From: LBZV01 sp000993855 | GTDB taxonomy: Bacteria; Patescibacteriota; Microgenomatia; Curtissbacterales; GWA2-41-24 | NCBI GenBank assembly: GCA_964492425.1 | Contig: CAZBKB010000003.1 | Coordinates: 1-64,000 of the forward strand | Direction of reading: 5' to 3' | Length of the DNA: 64,000 nt | The notes under the pieces: generated by a model | What the model saw: only the letters and a program-made list of their open reading frames with translations | Databases searched by the model: none | Told to the model about the DNA's origin: nothing | Made by a program: the position numbers and the translations under genes | In this document: piece after piece, positions 24,449 to 34,700 of the stretch | Position numbering within the stretch: position 1 is the stretch's first letter | Layout of the letters: the number at the start of each line of letters is the position of its first letter

Positions 24449-24661
24449 ATGGCACTAGGAGATGACTGGCCGGATTTGCTAACAGTTAAGGAAGTTGCAA
24501 AAATACTTCGGGTTGCTCCACTTACAGTCAAACGATGGGGCAAGCGCGGTAAACTGCCGGCAATTAGGATAAACTCCCGCGGCGACCGCAGATATAAAAA
24601 AGAAGCAGTGCTTTGGCTACTCGGCGCGATCAAATCTGTAGACCAGTCTTTAAATCAATAA
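24449..24661 (+). CDS. Excisionase-family (MerR-like) HTH protein
   Basis: The 70-residue product is a single DNA-binding module: LLTVKEVAKILRVAPLTVKRWGKRGKLPAIRINSRGDRRYKKEAVLWLL, with the helix-turn-helix and the conserved RR/RGDRRYKKE wing of the HTH_17/excisionase (Xis) family. These serve as recombination directionality factors or small transcription regulators. No integrase or mobile-element genes are next to it, so a regulator is more likely. The PaaX-like gene follows 108 bases downstream. Confidence 0.85.
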   Translation: MALGDDWPDLLTVKEVAKILRVAPLTVKRWGKRGKLPAIRINSRGDRRYKKEAVLWLLGAIKSVDQSLNQ

Positions 24662-24769
24662 ATCCAAAACTGCTGTTTTATTAAGGGACTCCGCACCAGA
24701 AAAATTAGACAAAAATTATGCTATCGCTTGCTTTTTGCCTAAACACCATATAAACTCAACATTAACAAA

Positions 24770-25336
24770 GTGCAAAGTAAACTCCAAATAATAACTAAAT
24801 CCACAACAACCAAAACAATTTTAGCAACTATTGCCGTATCAGCACTGATTGGCTCCGCCATAATCTTCCCTTCTCTACCATATGCAATCAGCAAATTCAC
24901 CAAGCTTAATACTAAAAAAGAAAAATACTATCTCAAAAAAGTTTTCAAAAAGCTTGAAAGGCAAAACCTCATATCCATCTCCGAAACATCGGATGGAAAA
25001 GTAAAAATTACATTAACGGAAAACGGTAGGGCAAGAATTCTAGACCATAAAATAGATGCTATAACAATTAAAAAAGCAGATAACTGGGATAAAATATGGC
25101 GACTAGTAATCTTTGATATTCCAGAAACCAAAAAAGTAAATCGAGATATATTTAGGCAAAAGTTAAAAAACTTAGGTTTCTATCCCCTTCAAAAAAGCAT
25201 CTTTGCGATTCCTTATCATTGCAAAGACGAAATAGACTTTCTAAAACACAACTTCGGCATTGCAGATCACGTTACATACATCGAAGCAAAATATATAGAC
25301 AAGCAAAACCACCTAAGAAACTATTTCCAAATTTAA
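24770..25336 (+). CDS. PaaX-like regulator with Cas2-fold domain
   Basis: The 188-residue product, starting GTG 24770, has a hydrophobic N-terminal segment (about residues 15-40), a winged-helix part (YYLKKVFKKLERQNLISISE to KITLTENGR), and a ferredoxin-like domain WRLVIFDIPETKKVNRDIFRQKLKNLGFYPLQKSIFAIPY, the signature of PaaX central domains, which resemble Cas2. There is no cas1 or repeat array, so it is not a CRISPR gene. PaaX proteins repress phenylacetate genes in proteobacteria; the CPR versions have no known target. Confidence 0.82.
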   Translation: MQSKLQIITKSTTTKTILATIAVSALIGSAIIFPSLPYAISKFTKLNTKKEKYYLKKVFKKLERQNLISISETSDGKVKITLTENGRARILDHKIDAITIKKADNWDKIWRLVIFDIPETKKVNRDIFRQKLKNLGFYPLQKSIFAIPYHCKDEIDFLKHNFGIADHVTYIEAKYIDKQNHLRNYFQI

Positions 25337-25466
25337 CCTAAGCACTTATCCATTATCGCGAACATAAATTAGAACTTTTTTATGCGACCGCATATTTTCG
25401 TTCCAAATGAAGATCTATAATAAATTACCCTCACATGAACAAATATTCTCCCCACTTTTCACTAGG

Positions 25467-25495
25467 TTGTAAAATACTCTCCTAAAATATATACT
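25467..25495 (+). promoter_or_regulatory. Promoter for the phosphatase gene, near-leaderless
   Basis: TTGTAA (25467-25472) and TATACT (25490-25495) are 17 bases apart. The predicted start point is about 5 bases before the ATG at 25507, and there is no Shine-Dalgarno sequence. Confidence 0.55.
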
Positions 25496-25506
25496 CAAGC
25501 CAAAAT

Positions 25507-26253
25507 ATGTTAGACGTAGCAATTCAAGCAGCAAAAGCCGGTGGACAAGTAGCCTACTCATACTTCAAAAACATCCCAAAAGTGTCTTACAAGGCCGATC
25601 ACAGCCCCTTTACCAAAGCAGACATTGAAGCTGAAAAGGCTATGAGAAAAATAATCACCAAGAACTTTCCTGACCACGAGATAATAGGAGAAGAATCCGG
25701 CTCAAACCGCAAAAAAAACACGTATCACTGGGTAATCGATCCAATAGACGGAACAAGATCGTTTATAAGGGACATTCCTCAATGGTGTGTTTTAGTATCA
25801 GTAATGAAAGATAACAAGCCTATAATTGGAGTCTCTTATTACCCTAACCAAAATGATTTGTTCACTGCCCAAAAAGGTAAGGGTACTTTTTTCAATGGTA
25901 AAAGAACAAGGGTCTCAAAGATTAAAAATCTCGAAGAAGCATCTATTTCTTACTACAATGTCAAACACTTTGCGCGTCTTAAAAAAACCCAAAATCTCGT
26001 CAAACTGTGTCAAAAATCTTTCTATACGATGAGCTACTCTCCTTTCGGCATAAATTACCTGCTGCAAGGAAAAATCGATGCGTACATCTGCGCTCATGGT
26101 CTGATTTGGGACTTTGCGGCACCATCAATTTTAACTACAGAAGCAGGCGGCAAATTCTCTGACTTCGCAGGGAGAAATTCTCTGACGTCTGACGTCGCAG
26201 TTTTCTCAAACGGTGCCATTCACAATCAAATACTAAAAATACTCAATACTTGA
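25507..26253 (+). CDS. Inositol monophosphatase-family phosphatase
   Basis: The 248-residue product has the metal- and substrate-binding motifs of the family: ADIEAEKAM, GEESG near residue 65, DPIDGTRSF near residue 82, and WDFAAPSILTTEAGGKFSDF near the end. Such enzymes dephosphorylate inositol phosphates, histidinol phosphate or fructose-1,6-bisphosphate in an Mg-dependent way. Histidine biosynthesis genes are not nearby, so substrate is undetermined. The likely promoter sits directly before the ATG, suggesting a leaderless message. Confidence 0.88.
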   Translation: MLDVAIQAAKAGGQVAYSYFKNIPKVSYKADHSPFTKADIEAEKAMRKIITKNFPDHEIIGEESGSNRKKNTYHWVIDPIDGTRSFIRDIPQWCVLVSVMKDNKPIIGVSYYPNQNDLFTAQKGKGTFFNGKRTRVSKIKNLEEASISYYNVKHFARLKKTQNLVKLCQKSFYTMSYSPFGINYLLQGKIDAYICAHGLIWDFAAPSILTTEAGGKFSDFAGRNSLTSDVAVFSNGAIHNQILKILNT

Positions 26254-26303
26254 TAACCCATATCTCATAGCAAACAAGCCGCCACATTAATCCCCGATCT
26301 ATC

Positions 26304-26381
26304 CAAAAACACGCCTAAAGCCAGGCTTTAAAGTTAAGAATGCAAAAACACGCCTAAAGCCAGGCTTTAAAGCTAAGAATG
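26304..26381. repeat. Two tandem 39-bp copies of the palindromic repeat
   Basis: Copies at 26304-26342 and 26343-26381 are nearly identical (one T/C difference) and share the core AAAGCCAGGCTTT and tail with the copy at 6925-6950. They lie between the phosphatase stop and the convergent mutase gene. The palindrome could fold in RNA, but no T-run follows. Confidence 0.85.
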
Positions 26382-26434
26382 GCAAGATAGAACAAAATTG
26401 AAGCTAAAGTAACTGTCAGTGATTTGTAAGTCCC

Positions 26435-27823
26435 TTAGTGTACTTTCCCCCACTCCAGGTTCACACCCTCAACTTTATACTTTTCCAGCGCCTCTTCCAC
26501 CACTTTTTCAATCTCATTAAGTCTAGCCTCAGTACTGGCCTCAGCCCGCAGTGTCAGCTGTGGTTGCGTGTTAGAAGCCCGAATTACTGCCCAACCATCG
26601 TCCCACTCAAGCCTTATCCCATCGATTGTTAAAAATTCATAACCTTTTTCGGAAAAATATCCCTTCAGCTCCTCAACCATTTCGAATTTTCTATTATCTG
26701 GCGCAAATATTCGCGTGGTCGGAGCAGATACATATTTGGGCAACGTTTGAACAAGCTCAGCCAAAGTTTTCTCCTCCAAGCTCAAGTATTCTAAAAGCCT
26801 ACACGCCGCATAAATAGCATCGTCAAACCCATACCACCTGTCCTCAAAAAATATATGCCCGGAAGTTTCCCCTGCCAGTTCCGCACGATCATTTCTCAAA
26901 GCCTCCTCTATATAAGAATGACCAACTCGAATCAGCTTAGCCTTACCTCCATGCTTTTCAACATCATCAGTCGCACTCTTGCTGCACTGAAGCTCAAAAA
27001 GAATAAGCCCCCCAAGTTTATCCTCAAGAACCTTTCGCGCACACAAAGCTGTAATCTGGTCTCCCCAAATAATATTTCCTAAGTTATCGACTACCCCTAG
27101 CCTGTCCGCATCGCCGTCAAACAAAAGCCCACAATCGTACTTGCCAGCTTTAACCTTTTCAATCACATATGGATAAGCTTTCGGGTCCTGAGGATCTGGC
27201 GGGTGGTTTGGCTGGGCAAAATCTATGTCACAAAAAAGCTCTTCGACATCTGCTCCGACAGCGCGAATCACCTCCGGCACATACGGCCCGCCGGTCGAGT
27301 TACCACAATCGACAATTACCCGAATCTTCTTGGCAAGTTTAACTTTCGAGACTATATCAGCCTTATATTCTTCAAATATTTTCTTATCAGAAACCTGACC
27401 CTCCCCAGACTCAAAGTCTTCAGCAATCATCAATCTCATGATCTTTTGGATCTCTTCCCCAAACAGCGCCCCCCCTCCAGAAGCCGGTTTAAACCCATTA
27501 AACTCCGGCGGATTATGCGAAGCGGTAATATTCATTCCACCGTCAATCTTGTAAAACTTCCTGGCCCAGTACATCATGGGCGAAGTTACCAGGCCTATTT
27601 TGACAACATTGATTCCCGTGAACAAAAGTCCCTCGATGCAGGCACTGTAGTATCCTTCTGAACTCTCTCTCGCATCGTAACCAATCAATGCTTCCTTCGT
27701 CCCTTTTCGCAACAGATATGTCCCGAAAGCCTTGCCTATACACGCGGCAAATTCCTCGCTTAAATCATCGCCGACAATCCCACGAATATCATAGTCACGA
27801 AATATCGACTCATTAACCTTCAC
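26435..27823 (-). CDS. Phosphomannomutase/phosphoglucomutase
   Basis: The 462-residue product is a complete alpha-D-phosphohexomutase: FRDYDIRGIVG at the N-terminus, catalytic phosphoserine loop TASHNP (S102), Mg-binding DGDADR, sugar-binding ETSGH and phosphate-binding RASNTQPQL at the C-terminus. The short E-T-S-G-H loop and length are those of ManB/AlgC-type enzymes with dual glucose/mannose activity. It interconverts hexose-6- and hexose-1-phosphates, feeding GalU and GDP-mannose routes. It is followed upstream, on the same strand, by the GalT-like gene 34 bases away. Confidence 0.93.
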   Translation of the reverse strand: MKVNESIFRDYDIRGIVGDDLSEEFAACIGKAFGTYLLRKGTKEALIGYDARESSEGYYSACIEGLLFTGINVVKIGLVTSPMMYWARKFYKIDGGMNITASHNPPEFNGFKPASGGGALFGEEIQKIMRLMIAEDFESGEGQVSDKKIFEEYKADIVSKVKLAKKIRVIVDCGNSTGGPYVPEVIRAVGADVEELFCDIDFAQPNHPPDPQDPKAYPYVIEKVKAGKYDCGLLFDGDADRLGVVDNLGNIIWGDQITALCARKVLEDKLGGLILFELQCSKSATDDVEKHGGKAKLIRVGHSYIEEALRNDRAELAGETSGHIFFEDRWYGFDDAIYAACRLLEYLSLEEKTLAELVQTLPKYVSAPTTRIFAPDNRKFEMVEELKGYFSEKGYEFLTIDGIRLEWDDGWAVIRASNTQPQLTLRAEASTEARLNEIEKVVEEALEKYKVEGVNLEWGKVH

Positions 27824-27857
27824 AGCTTAGTTTAAAGTAAGTTCCTAAAGTTTAACA

Positions 27858-28736
27858 TCATTTTGGTATCTCCTGCCTCAGCGTTTCCGCCGCATCTACC
27901 GGGTCAACAATATTCACCTGTATTCCCGTTCCAAGCTCAAATCCCGCCCTATGAACCAGCCTTGGAATAATCCTGAGATACCAGTCTTTCCCATGATGAA
28001 TATAGAAGTTATATGCCGGGCCATCCTTAAACGGGATCATGGGCATTCCCGGATGGACATGTTTTCCACCCACAAGATGATAAAGCAGTCTATTCAAAGT
28101 ATCCTTAAGAATAAAGGCCAGCTCATGTATCTCGTAATCTGTTATTTCACCAAAAAACTTACCCTTGCTTTTTGGCGCAATCCAGACTTCAAACGGCCAC
28201 TGCGAAAAATCCGGGCAAAAAACGGTAAAATACTTATTATCCCCAACCACATTCACAATAGGCTCAAGTTCTAGAGTATCAATATTAATCTGCTTAGGCA
28301 CTACAACCAGCTGGGAATGAGGATGACGTATAGAAGCCCCGGCTGCCTCTCCAACGTTGTTAAAAATAATCACATGCCCTCGAGTTGAGTTTGTCACAAA
28401 ACGATGCCGATAAGCGGCAATAATAAGCTCTATCTGGGGCACAGGTAAGGTGTCAATGTCATCTTTATCATCCACAGAATGAATAATTACCTCGTGATAG
28501 TCCGTAATAGGGTATTTGTTCTTAATTACCCTAACCTTCCAGCCCCTTTCGTATGGTTTGCCTTCACCTATCCTATAAATCTCCTCACCAGGAATACGCT
28601 CAAAACCAGGGCAAAAGACACAAATCTTGTTAATGTTTGCTGCCTCGGCAAGTTTGGTGTCTGTCGGCCTTTTTGTACGGCCTTCAGCCACAATTACCCA
28701 TCTGTCGGTAGTTATATCCGGAACATACTTAGCCAT
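27858..28736 (-). CDS. galT: Galactose-1-phosphate uridylyltransferase-like HIT enzyme
   Basis: The 292-residue product has the GalT architecture: CVFC near residue 40 (zinc site), a mid-chain FNNVGEAAGASIRHPHSQLVVVP with H138-P-H140, where the second His is the uridylylated nucleophile, and a C-terminal HIT half with PWPFEVWIAPK-like and LHPGMPMIP-like blocks. The Gln-containing HPHGQ motif reads HPHSQ here. It would exchange UMP between UDP-glucose and a hexose-1-phosphate. ADP/GDP-sugar transferases of the same fold are possible. It precedes the mutase gene on the same strand. Confidence 0.82.
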   Translation of the reverse strand: MAKYVPDITTDRWVIVAEGRTKRPTDTKLAEAANINKICVFCPGFERIPGEEIYRIGEGKPYERGWKVRVIKNKYPITDYHEVIIHSVDDKDDIDTLPVPQIELIIAAYRHRFVTNSTRGHVIIFNNVGEAAGASIRHPHSQLVVVPKQINIDTLELEPIVNVVGDNKYFTVFCPDFSQWPFEVWIAPKSKGKFFGEITDYEIHELAFILKDTLNRLLYHLVGGKHVHPGMPMIPFKDGPAYNFYIHHGKDWYLRIIPRLVHRAGFELGTGIQVNIVDPVDAAETLRQEIPK

Positions 28737-28743
28737 AAAATTG

Positions 28744-28774
28744 GTTTATAGTTTATAGTTTATAGTTTATAGTT
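28744..28774. repeat. Tandem 7-bp repeat (GTTTATA)x4
   Basis: Four perfect copies of GTTTATA run from 28744 to 28771 and a partial fifth follows. It lies 7 bases upstream of the galT start codon on the minus strand. The neighbouring 28905-28945 stretch holds repeats of TTTAAAATTGAAAA type, part of a wider AT-rich intergenic family. Confidence 0.85.
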
Positions 28775-28982
28775 GACATAAGCAATAATCTCAGAATTCA
28801 AAGATTAAAAACTATGAGACTTTCCATAAAAGATCAGTAAGTCAATCTAAAATACAATATCGAACACAACTTTTAACCTATTAGAAATCAACATAATCAT
28901 ATCTGAAAATTTAAAATTGAAAATTTAAAATTGAAAATTTAAAGAATGCTATAAGTCAGCATTTTTAAGACTATAGTAAGAA

Positions 28983-29777
28983 CTAGAAGACAATTCTATA
29001 ATTTTTGTAAATTTTTGTCGGAAAACTTTTTTTGTAAAATTTGCCAAAAAACCAAAATTGAAAAACCGGCAAAACCCTCATCCGCCAAATTCTCACCGGG
29101 TCAAGTATTAGTCGCCATAACCATTCAAGTCCCATTTTCTGCAAAAACACCGGCGCTCTCTTTTTTTTCCCGGCAATATAATCAAAGGCTCCACCGACAC
29201 CGATATATAGGCCTACATCCAATTTATCCCTCATTTTTTCAATCCAAAACTCTTGTTTTCCCATCCCAAATGCAACAAACAGGACATCTATCCTCCCAAT
29301 CGCCTCTAACTCAGACTTTAGCTTCAAGTTTCGACCTATAGTTGATTCTCCAGGCTTTGCGTACACAACATTCATGCGTGAGTACTTTACAAGCTGGCGC
29401 TTTGCGACCAAAGCTGCCACATCACCAAAACCGCCCATATAGCCTATTCTAATAGGCTTATCATTTGCTATTTTACTAACCATTTCTACTAATTCCACAC
29501 CTGTAATCCTGTCTTGAGAACTACCCCCGCAAATTAGCTTCGATTTAGCTACCCACCAACCATCAGCAACAGAAACGTCGGAATTTGCCAATATTTGGGC
29601 AAATTTACGATTCCTATGGGCCATCATTATAAACTCGCTGTTTATAGTAACTAAATAATGACCGCATCCGGCTGCTTTTGCCAATCTCAATATCTCACGC
29701 TCCACTTCTCTTTTACCAAGATCATCTACACCAACTCCGAATACGTTAATACGACTAAAATTACTCCTTTTTTCCAT
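28983..29777 (-). CDS. WecG/TagA/CpsF-family glycosyltransferase
   Basis: The 264-residue product follows the GT26 plan: INVFGVGVDDLGKREVEREILRLA, HYLVTINSEFIMMAHRN, a DVSVADGWWV block (the family DGxG/W loop), IGYMGGFGDVAALVAKR, VLFVAFGMGKQEFWIEKM and a C-terminal GGAFDYIAGKKKRAPVFLQKMGLEWLWRLI. Such enzymes add N-acetylmannosamine-type sugars to lipid-linked carriers at the membrane. It stands alone, with 205 bases before galT and a long AT-rich region upstream. The protein likely serves the same surface polymer as the operon at 55-64 kb. Confidence 0.9.
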   Translation of the reverse strand: MEKRSNFSRINVFGVGVDDLGKREVEREILRLAKAAGCGHYLVTINSEFIMMAHRNRKFAQILANSDVSVADGWWVAKSKLICGGSSQDRITGVELVEMVSKIANDKPIRIGYMGGFGDVAALVAKRQLVKYSRMNVVYAKPGESTIGRNLKLKSELEAIGRIDVLFVAFGMGKQEFWIEKMRDKLDVGLYIGVGGAFDYIAGKKKRAPVFLQKMGLEWLWRLILDPVRIWRMRVLPVFQFWFFGKFYKKSFPTKIYKNYRIVF

Positions 29778-30528
29778 GATGTCTTGACTGTTCTTGTTAA
29801 ACTAAAGCCTTTAAAATCGTTTTTATCGCCTCGCAATATTCAAGGCCAAAAACAAAATTATGTACACTTTAATTCTAACTCATATAAAGCCCCATGCCTA
29901 GTAATGCAATTATTGAACCTGATACATAAGATACTTGATATATAAATATAACTATATTATATAGAAATATATAATATGATATAAGAAACACAAAAGTTGG
30001 TGGTCATTCCATATTTTGCCAAGATGCCAGCCTCATAAATTTCCTCAGGCATGAAAACATATTACATCCTCAAAAAACATTACGCGATTTAAGCAAAATC
30101 ACGAATCTTTTGCCTTCCAGCCTGAATAAATTATTTGTGATTAACACCGGGTTATAAAAAATAGAGAAATTCAGGCAAAATAAAAAAATATAATCGCCTC
30201 CCAAAACTTTCCCATTTTCTTCTCTTTTCTCCAAAAAAAACGCAAAACAATCACAAAAATTCACTGCTCACCAAAAAATCAATTATTAAATTGCATTATC
30301 CTACCCCAACAACCTAAACATAAAGATTAACCGGCCTGGCATTTAACCGTCCCAATTGCTACAAAAAATTTAGCTTTGCAAAAATGTTCACAGTAAAAAA
30401 TACTTAAGAAAACAGTAGATTTCACCAAAAAATTACCAGCAAAACCAATAAAATTTTCGGCAACCACGAAACTTTACTTTTGATAACCTATATAGACACA
30501 AAGTGGATCAGACAAATACAATATTTAT
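29778..30528. other. 751-base AT-rich intergenic region
   Basis: I see no convincing gene here. The region is strongly AT-rich, with an almost pure A/T stretch around 29938-29985 (alternating TATATAAT-type steps). The only frame of any length, 64 codons at 30070-30264 on the minus strand, is low-complexity and lacks a start signal. It separates the glycosyltransferase (minus strand, start at 29777) from the mreB 3' end, so it should contain the promoter of the former. Confidence 0.7.
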
Positions 30529-31557
30529 TTATCTTCTCTGCAGAATTTTTCGCCAATTATCAATGTTTTCCAAAGCAACCCCGGTACCATACACCACACA
30601 CTGAACAGGATCTTCTGCAAGATGCACACTCACACCTATCTGGTTGCTGACATACTTATCCAAACCTTTAAGCTGTGAAGTGCCCCCGCAGAGCACAATC
30701 CCCCTGTCGATAATATCCGAGGCCAGCTCCGGTGGAGTTTGTTCAAGAACTGCCTTTATACAGGCAATAATGGCCCCTAGAACCGGATTTATTGCTTCTG
30801 TCACCTCTAAAGAATCGACCGTGACTGTCTTGGGCATGCCGGAAATTGCATCCCTCCCTTTTACCGCCATTGTCCTCTTTGAGGTTGAAGCAATTGCAGA
30901 ACCTATAGCCAGCTTTACTTCCTCTGCCATCCTATCCCCGATAATCAGATTATGTATCCTTCGGATATAAGCAACAACAGCCTCGTTTAATTTATCCCCT
31001 CCTGCACGTGTTGAACCTGCCGCTACTATTCCGCCCAAAGAAACGACAGCCGCACCCACCTGTCCGCCTCCAATATCAACAATCATAGATCCGTATGCAG
31101 CGTCAATCTGAACCTTGGCACCAATTGCAGCCGCAAGCGGAGCTTCAATCAAATAAGCAGTCTTAGCCCCGGCAGAAAGTGTAGCTTCTAAAACAGCCCG
31201 CCTTTCTACTTGTGTAATACCATACGGTACGCAAACCATAACCTCCGGTTTGGCAAAACGCGAATAGGCAAGCACCCTGTCCATAAAATATTTGAGCATG
31301 GCCTCACACACCAGATAGTCAGCCACGACACCGTCGCGCAGAGGCCTCTGGGCAATTAGATCGCTGCCGGTTTTCCCGAGCATTTCATGGGCACGTGTCC
31401 CCACAGCCACTACCTTACCGCTTAGGGAATCGACAGCCACGACAGAGGGTTCCGAAACAACAATGCCCTCCCCACAAGACCAGACAGAAGAATTAGAAGT
31501 ACCTAAATCAATACCTAAACGTTTAGAAGAAAATAAAGGAAAACGCATCGGTGGCAT
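30529..31557 (-). CDS. mreB: Rod shape-determining protein MreB
   Basis: The 342-residue product has the actin-family nucleotide motifs: LGIDLGTSNSSVW near the N-terminus (phosphate 1), DGVVADYLVCEAMLKYF, EAPLAAAIGA, VDIGGGQVGAAVV (phosphate 2) and IVLCGGTSQLKGLDKY (adenosine). Length matches MreB. It polymerises under the membrane and guides cell-wall synthesis. A second start (the fourth codon, Met) is possible. It lies downstream of, and on the same strand as, the surface operon but is separated from it by 161 bases with only AT-rich repeats and a CCCC/GGGG pair. Confidence 0.92.
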   Translation of the reverse strand: MPPMRFPLFSSKRLGIDLGTSNSSVWSCGEGIVVSEPSVVAVDSLSGKVVAVGTRAHEMLGKTGSDLIAQRPLRDGVVADYLVCEAMLKYFMDRVLAYSRFAKPEVMVCVPYGITQVERRAVLEATLSAGAKTAYLIEAPLAAAIGAKVQIDAAYGSMIVDIGGGQVGAAVVSLGGIVAAGSTRAGGDKLNEAVVAYIRRIHNLIIGDRMAEEVKLAIGSAIASTSKRTMAVKGRDAISGMPKTVTVDSLEVTEAINPVLGAIIACIKAVLEQTPPELASDIIDRGIVLCGGTSQLKGLDKYVSNQIGVSVHLAEDPVQCVVYGTGVALENIDNWRKILQRR

Positions 31558-31718
31558 TGTAAAACCCCGGCACCTAAAGCCGTCAAGGGGTAGGTATAAA
31601 TTTATAGACGCAAATAGGCACTAAAGATATCAAACACGAATTGATAATTTTCAATTCGAAATTCGAAATGAAAATTTAAAATTATAAATTAAAAATTTAC
31701 CAGTTGCCTCCGGCCCCC

Positions 31719-34700
31719 CTACGGCGAGGCCTCTTGCCAGCCAACCGAAGAACTGGCCAGAAGCGTGTTCAAAAGGATTATATATTTGGGATCAAATTTG
31801 AAAACATCCGAAGGATATAGTGTATTTACAACTGGATCACTGTAATATCTCAGCAAATTAGCCTTCGTTCCTTCTTCGCCATCAACATATAAACTGCCAT
31901 TTACAGTTAATGCATTTGCAGCTGAGTTAAATATGTGATTTTCTCCTCCAAATTCGACATCCGTATCGGCAAATCCTTTTCTTGCAACATATATGCCATC
32001 AAGCCTATTTACCATTCCAGCAGTGTACAACCTGTTAACAGTAATATTGCCCCCAACCACAAAAACAGCCGCATTATCCCCGGAAGTTACGGTAACGTTG
32101 GACCTAACCCTTAAATTACCATCGACAAAAAACACCGCTTTGCCGCCTATTGTCACACCCCCGTCCACAACTTCGGCATCCCCACCGCAATAATACAGCC
32201 CGTTGTACGTGTTGTTACTAATAGTGCAAGCCGTCAACCCGCCGGCAATTGCTTTACTTCTGAACCTGGAAGCAAAGTAATTGTATACCCCGCCGCCGGG
32301 AACCAGGGGCTTGATGTAATTTGTAAACCTAATCCCTCCTCCAGGATAACAAAAACCAACAGTTGGGAAGCCGCCAAACGATGAATAACCCGAACCACCG
32401 TTGGTAACCGTTACCGAACTGATTGCACCCCCCGAAACCGTAGCTTCCGCCGTAGCACCGCTTCCGGAACCTCCGTATAACAAAACTGTTGTGCCGTTTG
32501 AATAACCGGCGCCTCCACTCGTGACATTAACGGCCGTAACCGCACCAGAACTGATAGTGACCGTAGCAACCGCAGCAGTCACAATGGCCTTGCCTTTAAT
32601 TTTTGCACCTATGCTACCTCCTGCAATCACATAATCCGATTGGTACTTCCCAAAGCATGACCTATCCACATCCGCAGAAATAATTCCCGCAGCCCCTACA
32701 TCCCCACCCTGCGTTTCAAAAAATTTCGGGACACCCACGCTATATAGAAATCTGGGCCCACCGCTAAAACGCGAATTATTGTTTACCCAATTGTACTCGC
32801 TTAGACCCCCACCTACCATACAGGTTGGCATCACATACGCAACTCCTTCAAAAGTACCCGGTGTGGACCCAACAATAAATGTTACAGTCTTGGTAACTGA
32901 CCCGCCCAATGGGATCGAAGAAGTAATAGGATAACCGCGTTGGTTACCCGCTCCGTCTAGCGGGGCAGGATAAAAATCAGCGGTCCCCGGGGGGCTTGGA
33001 CAAGTTGGCACACCTGAGTTTTGGTAGTAAAAAAAGAGGTCGGTACCATTCGTAGTAAGTTGTGAACTTTTTATATTTTCAACTTTGAAATCCACATCAA
33101 CACTTTCTCCGGCGACAAACGCAGTTGTATGCTCCTGGGTCGCACTCTTCCTGGAACTTCCCGCAACCATGCTAACCTTCAAATCGTAACCTTCTTTACA
33201 AATAGGTATCCAAAAGGGCAAACCGCTATAGTTAAGCGTTGAGCTGGCAGTACCATCCGGGTACACATAACTGCTTTGACCGGCTGCCCCCATCGCTTTA
33301 ACCCTCCAGTAATATCTGGTCTCTTCAATAGGCACACGCTCACTTCCCGCCGGAGTAACACCCGGGTTTGCGTTGGCCCAGCCAAGAGGGCTGGCCGCAC
33401 TCCAGGTAAATGTGACAGTACCCCCGGACCCCGGGTTCGCCGGCAAAGATTTCACTCCCCACATGTTCGAAGGATTTGTGGTGGCAGGGCCGGTAAACGG
33501 CTCCCTGGAAACTTCCAGGGTATAACCGGTTTCACTGCTGGAATTATCCATAAACTTTAAATCTATCGATGGTAAATACTGAGAATTACAACCTACACGG
33601 TAAGCGGGCAAGACTGGTGGAGTCGCCTCCGCCAGCAAATTATTCGGCGCATTCGGCACAGGACCGCAAGTCACATCCACAATTGTAATAGTGTTTGAAT
33701 CAATGTCACTAGTGGATGTCAGAATTTTCCAAGTATGCGTGCCAGTGCCATCTAGGCTTGGATTATAATCGTTGCCTTGGGTAGAAACTATGAAATATGC
33801 ATTACTTGTGTAAGAATAATCGGCGGAAAACTGATAGTCACTAAACCCATCATATCGAACGGTATAAACATAATTCCCGCCGTTCCAGTACAAAAATCGC
33901 TTTGATACTCCCTCGTCACAATAACTGAAGCCGTGAAGATCAGTCGGATCAGCGGGATCTTCTAAATGATAAGTACACTTGTAAATACCTTCAGACTCTT
34001 CAGCCACAGATGGATACCAAACATTGTTGGTCATCCGCGTATTTATTCGCCAATAGTAATGGGTTGTGGCAGTAAAGCTAACGTTTGTTCCCTGGTAAAT
34101 CCCGTCGGCACCGTTTTGGCCCTCAAGCACCATGCCAGTAGTGATATTCGTATCCGGCGGAAACGCAGGGTTAGTCGAATATTCAAGCTTTTCCTCTTGG
34201 ATCAAACTATTCGGAGTCGCTCTGCTCCATCGAAATTGCATATTATTTGGGACAGCATTATACCCTCCCCACGCGCAGAACGTTAAATCAAGCGCTGACG
34301 CGGGCACATTTGCCGGGCATGAACTGGGCGTTGTAAAAGTATTGGTGGTCGAATAATTCACCTCGCCGGTTCCCATTTGAAAAGCCTGAACGCGCCACCA
34401 GTACTGTGTACCGGCGGCAAACGCGTCGACATTCATATACGTATTGGTAAGAGGACTTGGAGTAAAAATTACACCCGGCCACGGCCCGGATGCACTTGTA
34501 GAATTTGTTTCCACACGATACTCAGAAATTCCGGGCGCAGCCGGATTCCAGGAAAATTCTACTCTAAACGCCAGCGGTGAAGGGCTAATGCAATTAATAT
34601 TGGCACCAGGGCTTGAGGGCGGTGTAAAAGTTCCCGGACAGGTAAATTGCCCGTCGGCAAACACTGAATTATTGTCCGGCGAATTCGTAAATGCCTTGAC

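Noticed and set aside
24449..25336. Mobile element suggested by the excisionase-type protein
   Set aside because: No integrase, transposase or attachment-site repeats flank it; a small regulator is more likely.
26304..26381. CRISPR-like repeats
   Set aside because: Only two directly abutting 39-bp copies without spacers, plus a distant third copy; no cas genes. The Cas2-like fold at 24770 belongs to a PaaX-type regulator.
29930..29990. Replication origin at the AT-rich stretch
   Set aside because: No recognisable DnaA-box cluster nor dnaA/dnaN/parB genes nearby.
30070..30264. 64-codon frame on the minus strand in the AT-rich gap
   Set aside because: Low-complexity Phe/Leu/Lys composition, no Shine-Dalgarno, no recognisable pattern.
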